Source: Tupaia tana
Taxonomy: Eukaryota > Chordata > Mammalia > Scandentia > Tupaiidae
Assembly (NCBI GenBank): GCA_026018925.1
Contig: JAKSZU010000016.1
Span: 78,750,059-78,814,058 of the forward strand
Length of the DNA stretch: 64,000 nucleotides
Direction: 5' to 3'
Shown here piece after piece: positions 11,412-21,597 of the stretch (within the stretch, counting starts at the first letter, position 1; each line of letters begins with the position of its first letter). Both the position numbers and the translations under genes were made by a program. The notes under the pieces were generated by a model that saw only the letters and a program-made list of their open reading frames with translations, ran no database searches and had not been told where the DNA came from.

Positions 11412-11505
11412 AAAAAGTGAGTGGTTTTCCCAAGGCCATAGCCCGGAAGCTGAGCTCGGATGCTGGACTCCAAATCAAGTGCTTACTACAACCCCATGAA
11501 ATGCA
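11412..11505 (-). repeat. MIR fragment
   Basis: It reads 'tttcccaaggccatagcccggaagctgagctcggatgctggactcc', matching the antisense MIR series 'cttgcccaaggtcacacagc...gagctgggactcgaac'. Short but fairly specific. Confidence 0.5.
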
Positions 11506-12325
11506 GGGAGCATGCTCTTATTGGAGTGAGAGCATGCATATCCACCTTCTACACTTGAGGGTCTGAAGTGAAAGCTATGAAATTCCTCTTATTCAGCTTC
11601 TCTAATTGCTTTTTCCTTGGCTTAGAGAAGCACCTCTTGAGGTTAAAGAAGGGTTGGCTGTAAATGCAAAGTCACTTCATTTTCTGGGGTGTGCAAAGAT
11701 AGTCGCCATGGCAGAGTGGAGTAGGAAAATTGTCTTCACCCTAAGTGCTGTGACCCAAGTCCAGATGGCAATGTCTTCAGTGACAGGTCATGACCCTCTA
11801 ACTATTGCATCTACTTGGAAATTAGAGTTCACATCCCTGGATGATAATATCACTTGATATAAAGTCAAGAAATTCAATAACATCTTAGGAAGGAGGAAAA
11901 TGAATGAAATAGCAAAGAGTTCCAGATTCCTTCTGGCTCCCTCACTGAGTTGATGGGGGTATCTTTATGAGAATGGATCCTGAAACTTCTAATTCTGCCC
12001 ACAAAAGATGCTGAGGCTGAGGCCAGTTCTGATGTGGGAACTTCTTTCATGGGGTATAGAGTTTACCTTTGACAAGCTTTGGATTTTTTTCTTTTTTTTG
12101 CATTTTCTTATGTGGAGCATTTGATACTGAAATTGTGCCTTATTTAGAATGACTGTGAAATTTATCCCCCAAACAGGACAGTGGAGATGCTAGGCACACA
12201 CTGGGACTATTCTATCCCAAGAGGAACATATTTTTTCCCTTCTTATCCTTTTCTATAGCTCCTGCCCTTTGATTTTGGTAAATGCTTAGCAAACTTTGTT
12301 GGAAGAAGGAGCTTTTATTTTTATC
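11506..12325. other. Unassigned DNA
   Basis: No gene or repeat recognised. The 83-codon ORF at 11606-11857 has no domain or splice context. Confidence 0.45.
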
Positions 12326-12329
12326 CAGT

Positions 12330-12500
12330 TAGAACTTGATAGTCCAAGTATGACCCATGGAGCATCAGGATTGGCATTACCTGGGATCTTATTGGAACTT
12401 CAGAATCTTGCATTCCACTTCAGACATATTGAATTAGAATCTGCATTTTAACAACATCTCCAAGAATTTCATTTGCATATTAAGGTTTGAGGAGTGATGA
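12330..12500 (+). mobile_element. MER5A-like hAT MITE
   Basis: It reads 'catcaggattggcattacctggg', 'ttattggaacttcagaatctt', 'gaattagaatctgcattttaaca' and 'catttgcatattaag'. This is the MER5A order ('catcagaatcacctgg... gattcagaatctgcattttaacaag'). MER5A is a non-autonomous hAT DNA transposon shared by placental mammals and long inactive. Confidence 0.65.
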
Positions 12501-12524
12501 AATATAACATATTGGAGTTGGCAC

Positions 12525-12593
12525 AGTCTCAGCAATTTCTAAACTTGGCTGCCCATTAGAATCATCTAAGTAGCTTTGAAAAAAGCTACAGAT
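12525..12593 (+). mobile_element. hAT MITE end (MER5-like), partial
   Basis: 'ctcagcaatttctaaacttggctgcccattagaatcatct' resembles the MER5-type start 'cagtggttctcaaccttggctgcacattagaatcacc'. Only one end is present. Confidence 0.4.
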
Positions 12594-12594
12594 T

Positions 12595-13155
12595 TACCTT
12601 TCCAGTAATTTCACTCCTTGGAATATAGTTTAAAGAAACTGTCATGCATGTGCATAGGGGATATTTTAAAAAATGTCCATTGCAGGGACCAGGAGGTGGC
12701 ATGATAGACTAAGATGCTGGATCCCTCATGGCTGACTGCAATTCACATCCTTGACCTGGTGGTTTGAAATTCACACTGGACACATGTGTGTGCATGCCCA
12801 AAATCCCAGGAAGAGAATAGAAGAGAAAGAATTGAACTGTGGCCACCCCCACTTGGGGGGGGATGTGATTTCTCACTTTCATCTTACTGTCTTTCTCCAG
12901 CAAGCACATATGCCCTCTGGTAGAAACCTGAAAAAAAAATCCACTGCAACATTGCAAAAGTGAACACGTGGAAACATCTTATATACACATTAATGAAAAA
13001 GTGGATAAATAAATTATGATAAATTCAAACAATGAAATGTTATATCAATATGGTTAGATCCCAAACCATATAGTTGAGAGAGCTAAGAAAATTGTAGAAG
13101 GGGGTGTCAAGTTAGATAAGGCATATAATATTAAAATATATAAAACTGGTACTGT
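12595..13155 (+). repeat. Old L1 3' region, split by a SINE
   Basis: 'ccagtaatttcactccttggaatatag' matches the L1M 3' motif 'ccagcaattccacttctaggaat', and after the SINE 'gtggaaacatcttatatacac...aaagtggataaataaattatgataaattc' matches 'ggaaacaacctaaatgtcc...tggataaataaattatgg'. The tSINE-A at 12685-12939 separates the two halves cleanly. Confidence 0.6.
12685..12939 (+). mobile_element. tSINE-A copy inside L1
   Basis: Starts GGGACCAGGAGGTGGCATGA and ends with a 'ccctctggtagaaacctg' 3' end and an A tail. The TSD is about 9 bp (TCCATTGCA at 12676-12684, TCCACTGCA at 12940-12948, one mismatch). Its head keeps CCAGGAGGTGGC, similar to the CTCF core. Confidence 0.88.
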
Positions 13156-13432
13156 GGGGCCAGCAGGTGGCATGGAGGTTAAGGCGTTGCATCTCACATA
13201 TTTGACTCTGTGGTTTGAGACCTGGTAGCTTGGAATCACACCGGGCATGTAGGCATGCCTGAAATCCCAAGAGGAGACTGGATAAGGAATTTCAGTGTGG
13301 CCATCTCCCTGGAAGGGGGAGAATTTCTCACTTTCTCTCTCTCTGTGTCTCTGTCTCTCACTGATAAGCACATATGCCCTATAGAAAAACAAACAAACAA
13401 ACAGAAAACAGAACCTAAAAATAAGAGAAAAA
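13156..13432 (+). mobile_element. tSINE-A copy
   Basis: Starts GGGGCCAGCAGGTGGCATGG, with 'ggagaatttctcactttc' and the 3' end 'ccctatagaaaaac' followed by a (CAAA)n tail. TSD near GTACTGT on both sides (13150 and 13437). GGTGGC-type head. Confidence 0.88.
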
Positions 13433-13640
13433 AATAGTACTGTAAATTACATAGGGACTTAAACATTGGTGGTAATGGTACACAAACATAGATAGAAAAA
13501 GTAAATTTGAAATTCAAGATAGAGGCTGCTGCATTTGGGAAGTGAAAAAGTTTACACTGATTATCAGAGAGTGCCACATGGGAACTTTAATTAAACATGA
13601 CTTGTTTTATTTTTAAACTTGGTGGTAAATACATGAAAGG

Positions 13641-13915
13641 TTTTTTTTTTTTTTTTTTTTTCCCCTGTATCTGGTCAGAGGGTGCATGCATTAGCCATAG
13701 AAAGAAGCAGAAACAGAGAGAAGAGAGGGAGAGAGTGCTGTCCACGGTGTGGTCACACTACTATCCCTTTTCCTACATTCTCCATCCTTGCAGGATTATG
13801 GGCGTTCACGCACACATATGCCCAGCATGCTTTTCAAGCCGTGGGCCCGTGACTTGAACCATGGTTGGCCATTTGGGATCTGCTTCCCTTAACCACTGGG
13901 CTATGGGCCTGGCCT
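13641..13915 (-). mobile_element. tSINE-A copy, old divergent subfamily
   Basis: Poly-T of about 21, 'cagagggtgcatgcattagcc', 'gtggtcacactactatccctt', antisense box B 'gtgacttgaaccatgg' and the end 'ccttaaccactgggctatgggcctggcc'. The 'cagaggg' 3' end (in sense 'ccctctg') and the 'ggcctagtggttaagg'-like head group it with the copies at 19149, 25498 and 52901. Confidence 0.8.
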
Positions 13916-14520
13916 GACAAGCTTTCAATGTCAAGGCCAGGTGGGAAACATCCTAGACGTGCTGGTCATACATTCCTTATTGTAAGCATGAACTCTATCT
14001 TGTAACAGACAATGGCTGCAGATAATCGGTGAGAAAAATGAATGTGACCATGTTCCAAGAACACTTTATTTACCAAAACGAAGTTGGTTTTGGGCTCAGT
14101 TTACCAAATGCCCTGGAGGAAAGACTGACTTAAGCTTCTGTTTTTCTTGTAGAAAATAATATTTTAAAAATCGGGGCATATAAGGAAGCAATCGATAAAT
14201 ACAAATACGAAAAAGTAGAAAAACCATATCTATGTTATACAGAAAATTGTAGAAATATTGTTATTTTTCTAGGTTTTGTAATGTTTCCCAGTTTTTAGAA
14301 ATTTGCAATAGGCTTTCTTTTAATACTTGAAATAAATATCACATTAATAGTTCCATTAGTGCTTCACTTTTGCCTTCTTTTCCTTAAAGAGGGCTTCTAA
14401 AACTGTGTAAGCTTTCAGCCCTACAGAAACCAGATCCATTCCTGCCCAGAGGCATGAGGAAATTGTACATTGGGGGAATTGCAAGTAATTGGTATTGCTC
14501 ATGCGAAATACTGAGGTGAT
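13916..14520. other. Unassigned DNA
   Basis: No gene or repeat recognised. Confidence 0.45.
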
Positions 14521-14525
14521 TAAAA

Positions 14526-14720
14526 TCACAGTTGGAAGGCCTGGGTTGAAATCCGAGTATTACCTCTTATTAGCTGTAAGACTTGGGAAAGTTATTCCAG
14601 CCGCCCCCCCTCTCATCTGTAGAACAGAGATAAGAACATTGGTGGCCTCAGAGGGCTGTTGAGCGGATGAGACGAGATCATTCGTGCACAGGGTAAGTGT
14701 ACCGTGTAGTACGCCGTGAG
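14526..14720 (+). repeat. MIR SINE
   Basis: 'ggcctgggttgaaatccgag', 'tagctgtaagacttgggaaagttattcc', 'tctcatctgtagaacagagataagaacat' and 'agggctgttgagcggatgagacg' follow the MIR consensus from box B through the core to the 3' half. A fairly complete copy. Confidence 0.75.
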
Positions 14721-15381
14721 GGTGAGAGCTGGTGAGAGCCGGGTGATGAGTGCAACAGTGAAGGACATGGCGAGGGGCAGAGGTGGAAAGGAACCCGCAG
14801 GGCACAGCAGGAACCTGGAGTCCATCTCCAGATTGTGGGGAATACGGAAGTTTCAGTCAGACTAGCTTGCTCAGATTTTCATGAGCTCCTGAAACGAAAT
14901 GACCAGCTCTGAGGAAGGAGGCCAAGTAGGCCGAGTGCAGCCAATACCTGCAGCACCAGCAAGTTGGAGCTGTTTGCAAAACCCCTCGCAGGGAGATCTG
15001 CTGAGTTATACCACCCAGCAGCGGGGGCCCAGAGCAGACGGAAATGAAATGTATCAGTCAGGGCCTGGCAGAGCCCTGAAGGACTCGTGGGATTAACGTG
15101 GTGTATCCATGCTGCTGGGCAGGGCAGGCAGTGTCCGGTGGATCCAAGAGTGGGAACTGGGCCACCAGCCCTGAGAGATCCTCAGCACCCCAGGTAGAGC
15201 CGTCAGTTCCAGCTGCAGCAGGCAGGCGGCTCCAGGCACACACTGCGGGTCTTTCGTTCTTTTACTAAAAGCTATTAGTTTGTGAGGAGGCAAGGCCAGA
15301 AACCTTACAGGAATGCTGACCCAGGGAGGTATTAGGCAAGAATGTCACCTGATTATGGGGGTTTGGACTAGATAAAAAACA
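14721..15381. other. Unassigned DNA, locally GC-richer
   Basis: About 660 bp, richer in GC than its surroundings around 14,900-15,250. Short ORFs run on both strands. I see no convincing coding signature and no repeat name. Confidence 0.4.
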
Positions 15382-15487
15382 GTTTTTTAGAGGTTTTTGC
15401 CTTAGGGTTCATGCACTCGCTAAAGAGAATGAGAGAGAGAGACAGAGAGAGAGGCAGAGAGAGAGAGAGACAGTGAGAGGGAAGGTG
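15382..15487 (-). mobile_element. tSINE-A 3' part only (5'-truncated)
   Basis: 'tttttagaggtttttgccttagggttcatgcactcgc' followed by a GA-rich stretch matches the 3' end of the family in antisense; the body and tRNA head are missing. This is the usual product of incomplete reverse transcription. Confidence 0.7.
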
Positions 15488-15711
15488 ATTTTTATCCTTT
15501 CTTGGTGCTATGGATGGTTTTCTTTTGCAACTTTTCACACAATCATAATGGTAGTAAACTTTTTGTAACACATTAGACGCTATTACGCAATTAGTTGTGT
15601 GATGGTAGGAACTATTGTGCTTTATTCACTTGTATAAGTTCAGTGCCTCACATGGGGAAAGCAAACCAAAGGCTGGTTTGTGGATATTTACTACATAAAC
15701 GAGTCAATAGG

Positions 15712-15970
15712 GAGACGAGCAGATGGTGTAATGGTTATGCCACTGGACTCCCATGTAGTCAACTGTGGTTCCAGTCCCAGACCCGGCGGCTTGAAACTCA
15801 GCTGGACACGTGGTGTGAATGCCCAAAATCCGGAGAGGAGAATGGAGGAGAAGGGATTGTGGTGTGGTCATCCCCTGTGAAGGGTGATGTCTCACTTTCT
15901 GTCTCTCCATCTCTGTTTCTACAGTGAGCATACATGCCTATAGCAAAAATCTCTCTCTCTCTCAAAAAAA
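15712..15970 (+). mobile_element. tSINE-A copy with 11-bp TSD
   Basis: Head GAGCAGATGGTGTAATGG, box B-like 'ggttccagtcc', 'gagaggagaatggaggagaagggattg', tail 'tagcaaaaatctctctc' plus A. The TSD GAGTCAATAGG is perfect (15701-15711 and 15971-15981). The head begins GGAGACGAGC rather than GGGACCAGC. Confidence 0.9.
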
Positions 15971-16029
15971 GAGTCAATAGGAGGGAAGGGTTCGTGAATA
16001 ATTCCTTCACTTACTCATTCTTTTTATTA

Positions 16030-16464
16030 TCTATTTTTAAAACAACTTTATTGAGGCAAAATTCACCTACCAAACAAGTCACTTTTCACACTGTATGGTT
16101 CAATGGCATTTAGTATAATTCGCAGAGTTGAGCATACACCATCAGAATCAATTTTTGAGTGTTTCGTGAAAAGAAACTCCATACTCCTGAGCCTCTCCTC
16201 CCTCCATCCTCCTTAGCCCTAGAAACCCAGCAACCCATTTTCTGTCTCTATGGAGTTTCTTACTCCAGACACCTTAAACAAATAAAATAATACAATACAT
16301 GGTTCTTTGTCACTGGCTATTTTCAGTTAGCATTAAGTTTCAAGGTTCGTCCTTGAATGTTTTTTCTATTACACTTTTTAACATATAAGAGATTAGATTT
16401 TCCCATATACTCTGTTCTAAGACTTGCTTTTGAATTTTATTTTTTCACTTTAAAATATTTTGGC
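16030..16464 (-). repeat. L1 3' UTR fragment (L1M type), antisense
   Basis: Plus-strand text 'aacaactttattgaggcaaaattcac', 'ttcaatggcatttagtataattc', 'tttctgtctctatggagtttc', 'cagttagcattaagtttcaagg' matches the antisense 3' end of L1M families ('aacagctttattgaggtataatt...'). It begins at the element's 3' end. Confidence 0.8.
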
Positions 16465-16723
16465 AGGGTCAGCAAATGGTGTAGCGGTTAAGGCACTGGA
16501 CTCCCATATGGCCAACAATAGTTTGAGTCCCAGACATGGCAGCTTGAAACTCACACCTGGCATGTGTACGTGTATGCTCAAGATCCTGAAAGGAGAATGG
16601 AAGAGAAGGGACTGCGGTGTTGCCATCACCCCTGGGGGATGAGTTCTCACTTTCTTTCTCTCTGTCTGCCTCTGTATCTCTGGCAAGCACGCATGTGCTT
16701 TAGCAAAAATCTCTCTCAAAAAA
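16465..16723 (+). mobile_element. tSINE-A copy, first of a tandem pair
   Basis: Head GGGTCAGCAAATGGTGTAGCGG, 'ggcagcttgaaactcacacctgg', end 'tagcaaaaatctctctc' plus A. It sits in antisense L1; the short flanking match is TTTGGC. A younger copy starts 8 bp after its tail. Confidence 0.88.
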
Positions 16724-16731
16724 AGTTTGGC

Positions 16732-16992
16732 GGGACCAGCAGTTAGCGTAATGGCTATGTCGCTGGACTTCCATGTAGTCGACTGTGGTTCGCGTCCCGG
16801 ACCCGATGGCTTAAACTCACGCTGGGCACGTGTGCGTGCGTGCCCAAGATCCCAAGAGGAGAACGGAGGAGAAGGTATTGTGGTGTGGCCATCCCCCCTG
16901 GGGGGGGTGATTTCTCACTTTCTGTCTCTCTGTCTCTGTCTGTCTGGCGAGCGCACATGCCCTATAGCAAAAACCGCTTCAAAAAAAAAAAA
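16732..16992 (+). mobile_element. tSINE-A copy, second of a tandem pair, young
   Basis: Head GGGACCAGCAGTTAGCGTAA, 'gtcgactgtggttcgcgtccc', a C6TG8 centre and 'gcgagcgcacatgccctatagc', plus poly-A. The TSD AGTTTGGC is at 16724-16731 and 16993-17000. Young GTTAGCG head type, placed in the tail of the older copy. Confidence 0.92.
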
Positions 16993-17345
16993 AGTTTGGC
17001 AACTGACCATAAAAACATTCAACTGTCCACTTCATGACTTCATGCTTTTTATTTTTTTTGCAACAGACAATATTCCTCCTAGAATCAGCATAATTTACTT
17101 TAACAGCATTAATTAATGATTATTTCATTTTCTTCCAGTCTTTATGGCAAACAATGTTATGACAAATCTGCTTGAAAAATGGCTCCTAAGATAAGACAAA
17201 GGTTCATCCTTGAAAACATGCCTAGGCACTTCAATTCTTTTTATTGCTACATAGCATTCTATTGTATTATATAGCACATTTTATTTATCTGCTCATTAGT
17301 TGATGAGTTCTGGGCAGTCTCTGCTCTTGGCTATAACAAAACTTT
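16993..17345 (-). repeat. L1 3' region, antisense, with a segment duplicated at 18.5 kb
   Basis: 16997-17205 aligns over its whole length (about 80% by eye) with 18523-18735. Shared landmarks are 'cattaattaatgattattt', 'ggcaaacaa(t/c)gtta' and 'ctcctaagataagacaaa'. 17206-17345 continues with L1M antisense text ('catagcattctattgtattatatagcacattt...catt'). Confidence 0.6.
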
Positions 17346-17384
17346 TTAAAATTTATTTTAAAGCATTATCCTATTTAACCCTAT

Positions 17385-17572
17385 TTACTTACCTATTTAT
17401 TTATTTATTTATTTTAATTTGACCAGAGACGGAGAGAGTATGAGAGAGAGAGAGAGAGAGACAGACAGAGAGAAAGAGAAAGAGAGAAAGCAAGCCTCCA
17501 GGTCTGGGACTTGAACCACAGTCAGCCATGTGGGAGTCCAGCTCCCTTAATCACCACGCCATCTGTTGGCCC
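17385..17572 (-). mobile_element. tSINE-A copy with internal deletion
   Basis: (TTTA)n, a long GA-rich stretch (17429-17492), then directly 'cctccaggtctgggacttgaacc' and the head end 'acgccatctgttggcccc'. The central body (the 'atggccatgccgcaatccc...gcacgcacgc' part) is missing. The copy at 42921 has nearly the same junction. Confidence 0.8.
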
Positions 17573-17590
17573 CAAAACTTAGTTATTCTT

Positions 17591-17909
17591 AGCTAGGTAT
17601 TTTCTTTTTCTTTTCTTTTCTTTCTTTCTTTCTTTCTTTTTTTTTTTTTTCTTTTTTAAGAGCGTATTTTGCTATAGGGCTCGTGTGCTTGCCAGAAAGA
17701 CAGAGAGAGACACAGAGACAGAAAGCGAGAAATCACCCCTGAGGGGTATGGCCATGCCGCAATCCCTTCTCCTCTACTCTCCTCTCAGGATCTTGGGCAC
17801 GCATGCACACGCGCCTGGTGTGAGTTTAAGCCACCCAGTCTGGGACTTGAACCGTGATTGACTACGTGGGAGTCCAGCAACGTTACCACTACGCCATCTG
17901 CTGATCCCC
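17591..17909 (-). mobile_element. tSINE-A copy with (CTTT)n tail and TSD
   Basis: The antisense tail has grown into a T-rich/(CTTT)n tract (17600-17657). It is followed by 'gctatagggctcgtgtgcttgcc' and the standard body, ending 'atctgctgatcccc'. TSD AAACTTAGTTATTCTT (17575-17590) against AAACTTGTTATTCTT (17910-17924). It inserted just beside the deleted copy at 17385. Confidence 0.92.
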
Positions 17910-17924
17910 AAACTTGTTATTCTT

Positions 17925-18365
17925 CAACATTGATTGGCAACTGGGCTCTGTTCTGTGCTCCTGTGTGAAAGGAGGTTAAGAATCTTCCTCTGTCTAGGTA
18001 GGCATTGCAGTCTTTATGGAGAGGACCACAGATCAGGCCTGGATAACTGGAAAAGTGGTGAAGAAAAGGGCAGGAGAAATCTAGAAGAAGGAGCAAGTGT
18101 GTTTGCAGCTAACGGAATGAAATCAGAGTTGAAAACCGGGTGAGTGGGAGTGTAGTGAGAGAGGAGGGAAGGTTATTCCAGGTCATTGAAACAGATGGGT
18201 AGACATGGCTTGCTGTGGACCAACCTTGTTTTCAGAACAGAGCAAGTGGGTTGGGAATTAATGAGCAGCATCAGGTCCTGCAGGATAAACAATGAGAAGC
18301 ATGTCTCTCTTCCTCTCAGACCCTTTGTCATCCAGCTTCTTTTCTCTGAAACATTAAAAACAAAT
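17925..18365. other. Unassigned DNA
   Basis: No gene. The purine-rich composition is reminiscent of antisense L2, but I find no solid anchor motif. Confidence 0.4.
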
Positions 18366-18369
18366 ACTT

Positions 18370-18500
18370 ACTGAGTCCTTATTATTTCTAGATATTAGGG
18401 ATAGAATGTAGAAGACAAAGGTCTTGTATTCATGGAGGTTACATTTTAGTGTAAAAAGACAGATAATATGAGCATGAAAGAGTATGTAATAAATTTATAA
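18370..18500 (-). repeat. L2-like fragment
   Basis: 'tagatattagggatagaatgtagaagac', 'tattcatggaggttacattttagtg' and 'agacagataatatgagc' match the old repeat series 'gcactggggatacaa...tcatggagcttacattctagtggg...agacagacaata'. The LINE assignment is from memory. Confidence 0.45.
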
Positions 18501-18522
18501 TTTTTTACAGATATAAAAAAAA

Positions 18523-18865
18523 TTCTTGGCAATTGACCCATCAAAGCACTTAATTGTCCACTTTCTGCCTTTTTTCTTTCTTTTTTAAACAGCAGACTTT
18601 ATTCCTGCTAGAGTCAACATAATTTACTTCAATAGCATTAATTAATGATTATTTAGTTTTTTTCTAGCCTTTGTGGCAAACAACGTTACAACAAATACAC
18701 TTGAATAAAAGCTCCTAAGATAAGACAAACGATTAGGAATCTCAGAGTAAAGAATATGTTCAATTTTAAATGGTTAAAACTGCCAAATTGTTCTCCAGAG
18801 GGCCTTCAGTGAGCTTATATTCACACAAATAAAGTATAAGAGCACTGCAAGTTATATTAAAACCT
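18523..18865 (-). repeat. L1 3' region (L1M type), antisense
   Basis: Second copy of the 16997-17205 segment, continuing into 'aaaactgccaaattgttctccagagggcc', which matches the L1M antisense motif 'ttgccaaattgccctccaaagg'. This anchors the duplicated segment as L1-derived. Confidence 0.6.
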
Positions 18866-19148
18866 TTTAAATATGGAGAACAACATGACTAACTGTGTAT
18901 TTTATAAATATTACATAAAGCTGGTTTGATTTAGAAGAATGGACTTGAGGTGGTATCTTAGTTTGTTTTCATTTCTGTAATAAGATATCAGAGACTTAGT
19001 AATTTATAAAGAACATAATTCATTTTCTCACAGTTCTGGAGGCTGGAAGATTCAAGATTACAATACCAGGAAATTTGATTATCTGGTGAGGACTGCTCTC
19101 TGCTTCCAAGATGGGACTTTGTGAACACCCATCAATATGTACAACTAT

Positions 19149-19375
19149 GGGCTGGCCCTGGCTGGCCTAGTGGTTAAGGCATCTAGATCCCACATGGTTG
19201 ACTGCGGTTAGAATCCTGGCTTCAGTAGCTTAAGAAGCACACTAGGCACATTTCCAGCAAGATGGAGAAATGGAGAAGAGAGTAATGTGACCACACCCCA
19301 TTGAGGGGTGCCCTCTCCCTCTCCTCCTCATTCTTGCAAATGCATGTGCCCTCTGACAATTAAAAAAAAAAAAAA
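19149..19375 (+). mobile_element. tSINE-A copy, old divergent subfamily, with TSD
   Basis: Head GGGCTGGCCCTGGCTGGCCT, 'agtggttaaggcatctagatcccacatgg' and the 3' end 'tgccctctgacaatt' plus A. TSD GTACAACTAT/GTACAACCAT (19139-19148 and 19376-19385). Same group as 13641, 25498 and 52901. Confidence 0.85.
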
Positions 19376-19415
19376 GTACAACCATTCTATGTCAATTTAT
19401 TTATTTTTCTTTCTT

Positions 19416-19648
19416 TTAAAATTTTTTGGAGAGGTTTTTGCTATAGGGCACGTGCGCTCACCAGAAAGACAGAGAGAGACAGAAAGCAAGAAATCACCCC
19501 CCCTCCCCAGGTGAGATGGACATGTCACGATCCCTTCTCCTCTTGGCATCTTCGGCATGCATGCATATGCATCTGGCATGAGTTTAAGCCACCGGGCCCC
19601 AGACTCGAACTGAGGTTGACTACATGGAAGTCCAGCAATATAGCCATT
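19416..19648 (-). mobile_element. tSINE-A copy, head end missing
   Basis: Standard 3' end ('ggagaggtttttgctatagggcacgtgcgctc') and body with a shortened centre (no 'ctccattctcctctcggg' part). It stops at 'ccagcaatatagccatta', so the last 20 or so bases of the head are absent. Confidence 0.88.
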
Positions 19649-19850
19649 AAAAAAAGATGGTGCCTTGTTACTCTGAAGGAGGGAAACACTGTGTAATCAC
19701 GTGGTGAAAGATGGCAGGGGAAGAAAACAAAATGCTGAATAAAGGGCCTTAATTCTAAGAAGAGTACTTATAGCCTAATCAATCTGTAAAGACTCCACCT
19801 AAATTTCCTACCTGAATTTCAGAGAGGCACATTCAAACCACAGTAGGTGG

Positions 19851-21026
19851 AGAGCCTGCACAAGTGAGACACCAGTTTGTGATGGCCCAGGACAAGATAC
19901 GTATCAGATGCAGAGGAAGGGGGGAGTTTGGCAAAAAACTCAGTAAAGTGAAAATGAGGGAATGGAACGTTTCTGACAGATTATCTGAGAGGTGAAAGGG
20001 TTTGGATGGGTGCCTGCATCTGAATGATGAGGAAACTGAGACCTTAAGAGAGGAGTCTATTCTTAACTTCCAATATCCAGTGCTGTTTCGAGCCTTTGGG
20101 TTTAAAAGACACAGACTTCAAAACTGCTGGGAGATCTTACCTTAAATGACTTACACCGAAGCCTGAAGAAATAAAAAAAAAAATCCCAAATCGTCAATGT
20201 GGGAACTTGCACTTGCTTTTGGAAAGAGGCCCTAGCCAGAGCTTCTTGTCTGGGGAAACATATGGAACAAGGCGTTCTCTCCGAGGAGGAAAGAAGATGC
20301 AGAGCTGCCAAGGGACCAGACGGCATTCTTGAAAATCATGGGCTTTGCCTAGGTTTCCATCCCTGCAACAAAATGGGGGCTCATCTGGTGAGCCCTAAGT
20401 GAAACCACAAGATCTAAAAGAACATTATTTCCAAGCTTTTGGGACTCAGTTTGAGAACATTAAAATTGTCCTCTTTTAAAAATTTGAGATGACAACAAAT
20501 TCTACCACTGGAAATGTTGACTCTAATGTCCAATTCTAACAAACACATTTAAATTAGATCAACATTTCCACCAGAAACATTAAAAAAATACATTATAATA
20601 AAAGACATTTGATATTTACCATAGAAGTTACAACTCAGGGGCTAAGTTTCTGAAGAGAAGAGAAACCCACTGGACTAGCCCTATAAAACGAATCTGAGCA
20701 GAAAACATCTGCAAAGAGTCAAAGAAATTGACTAGAAATTTCGCCAGTCTTCTAAAATTGTGGAGGAGAAAGAAAGATAAAGCAAACATGGAGTTCAGAA
20801 TCATCCAGACAGCTGGGACTCAAGCACCTAAGACTCCAGAAAGAATAGACAGAAAGAATGAAGCCTGATAATCTGAGTTGCTTCCCTCTTGAATTATTTG
20901 CTGATTTGTAAGTGGAGGACAGATGAGAGGTAGACCAGGAAATAGTTGCACAGAGGCTTTAAATCTAAGCAAAGGCAAAGGGGAGATAAGGATGGACTTT
21001 AGGATTCATCAGAGTGGAGAGCTTTG
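19851..21026. other. Mostly unassigned DNA; short MIR match at 20022-20110
   Basis: 'atgatgaggaaactgagaccttaagag' at 20022-20048 is the typical antisense MIR motif ('gatgaggaaactgaggcacagag'), with weak continuation to 20110. The rest has no name I can give. Confidence 0.4.
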
Positions 21027-21040
21027 AGAAAGATGGCAAG

Positions 21041-21301
21041 AGGGGCCAACAGGTGGCATAGTGGTTAAGGTGTTGGACTCTCACATGGCCTACTGCAATT
21101 TGAGTCCTGGTCCTGGTGGCTTGAAACTCACATCAGGCACTTATACTTGCATGCCCCAAATCCTGAAAGGAGAATAGAGGAGAAGGAATTGTGGTGTGAC
21201 CATCCCCCTAGGGAGTGATTTCTCGCTTTTTGTCTCTCTCTGTCTCTCTAGCAAGTGCGTGTGCCCTCTAGCAAAAATATCTATTTAAAAAAAGAAAGAA
21301 A
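21041..21301 (+). mobile_element. tSINE-A copy with 14-bp TSD
   Basis: Head GGGGCCAACAGGTGGCATAG, 'ggtggcttgaaactcacatcagg', 'ccccctagggagtgatttctcgc' and the end 'gccctctagcaaaaatatc'. TSD AGAAAGATGGCAAG/AGAAAGATGACAAA (21027-21040 and 21302-21315). Confidence 0.9.
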
Positions 21302-21597
21302 AGAAAGATGACAAACATCTACGTAGGACAGCTATGTAGGACTGGATTCTAGGGAGTTGAAATGGAAGTAGAAATGCTCTTACAAGAGTAAATTGTAAAT
21401 TTGGATCATCTTGAGCCTTGATTGTATTAAGGCTATCTGCTCCTACTTGGACTTTCCTTCTAGAAGATAAAAAAAAAAAAAAAAAACTTTCAGGAGAAAG
21501 ATAATAGCAGATAGACCCTGTACAATTTTTCTGAATATATGTTGTGTGGTATTCATGCAGAAATGACCAGGTATATATACTAAAAGGCTGGACCTTG

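Larger units (their letters stand above)
18955..19850 (-). mobile_element. ERVL-MaLR LTR (MST/MLT1-like), antisense, split by two SINEs
   Basis: The left piece (18955-19138) reads 'cttagtttgttttcatttctgtaa', 'gagacttagtaatttataaagaa', 'tcacagttctggaggctgg'. The right piece (19650-19850) has 'aagactccacctaaatttcctacc' and 'ggcacattcaaaccacagta'. These are the two ends of an antisense MaLR LTR. tSINE-A copies at 19149 and 19416 lie between. Confidence 0.7.
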
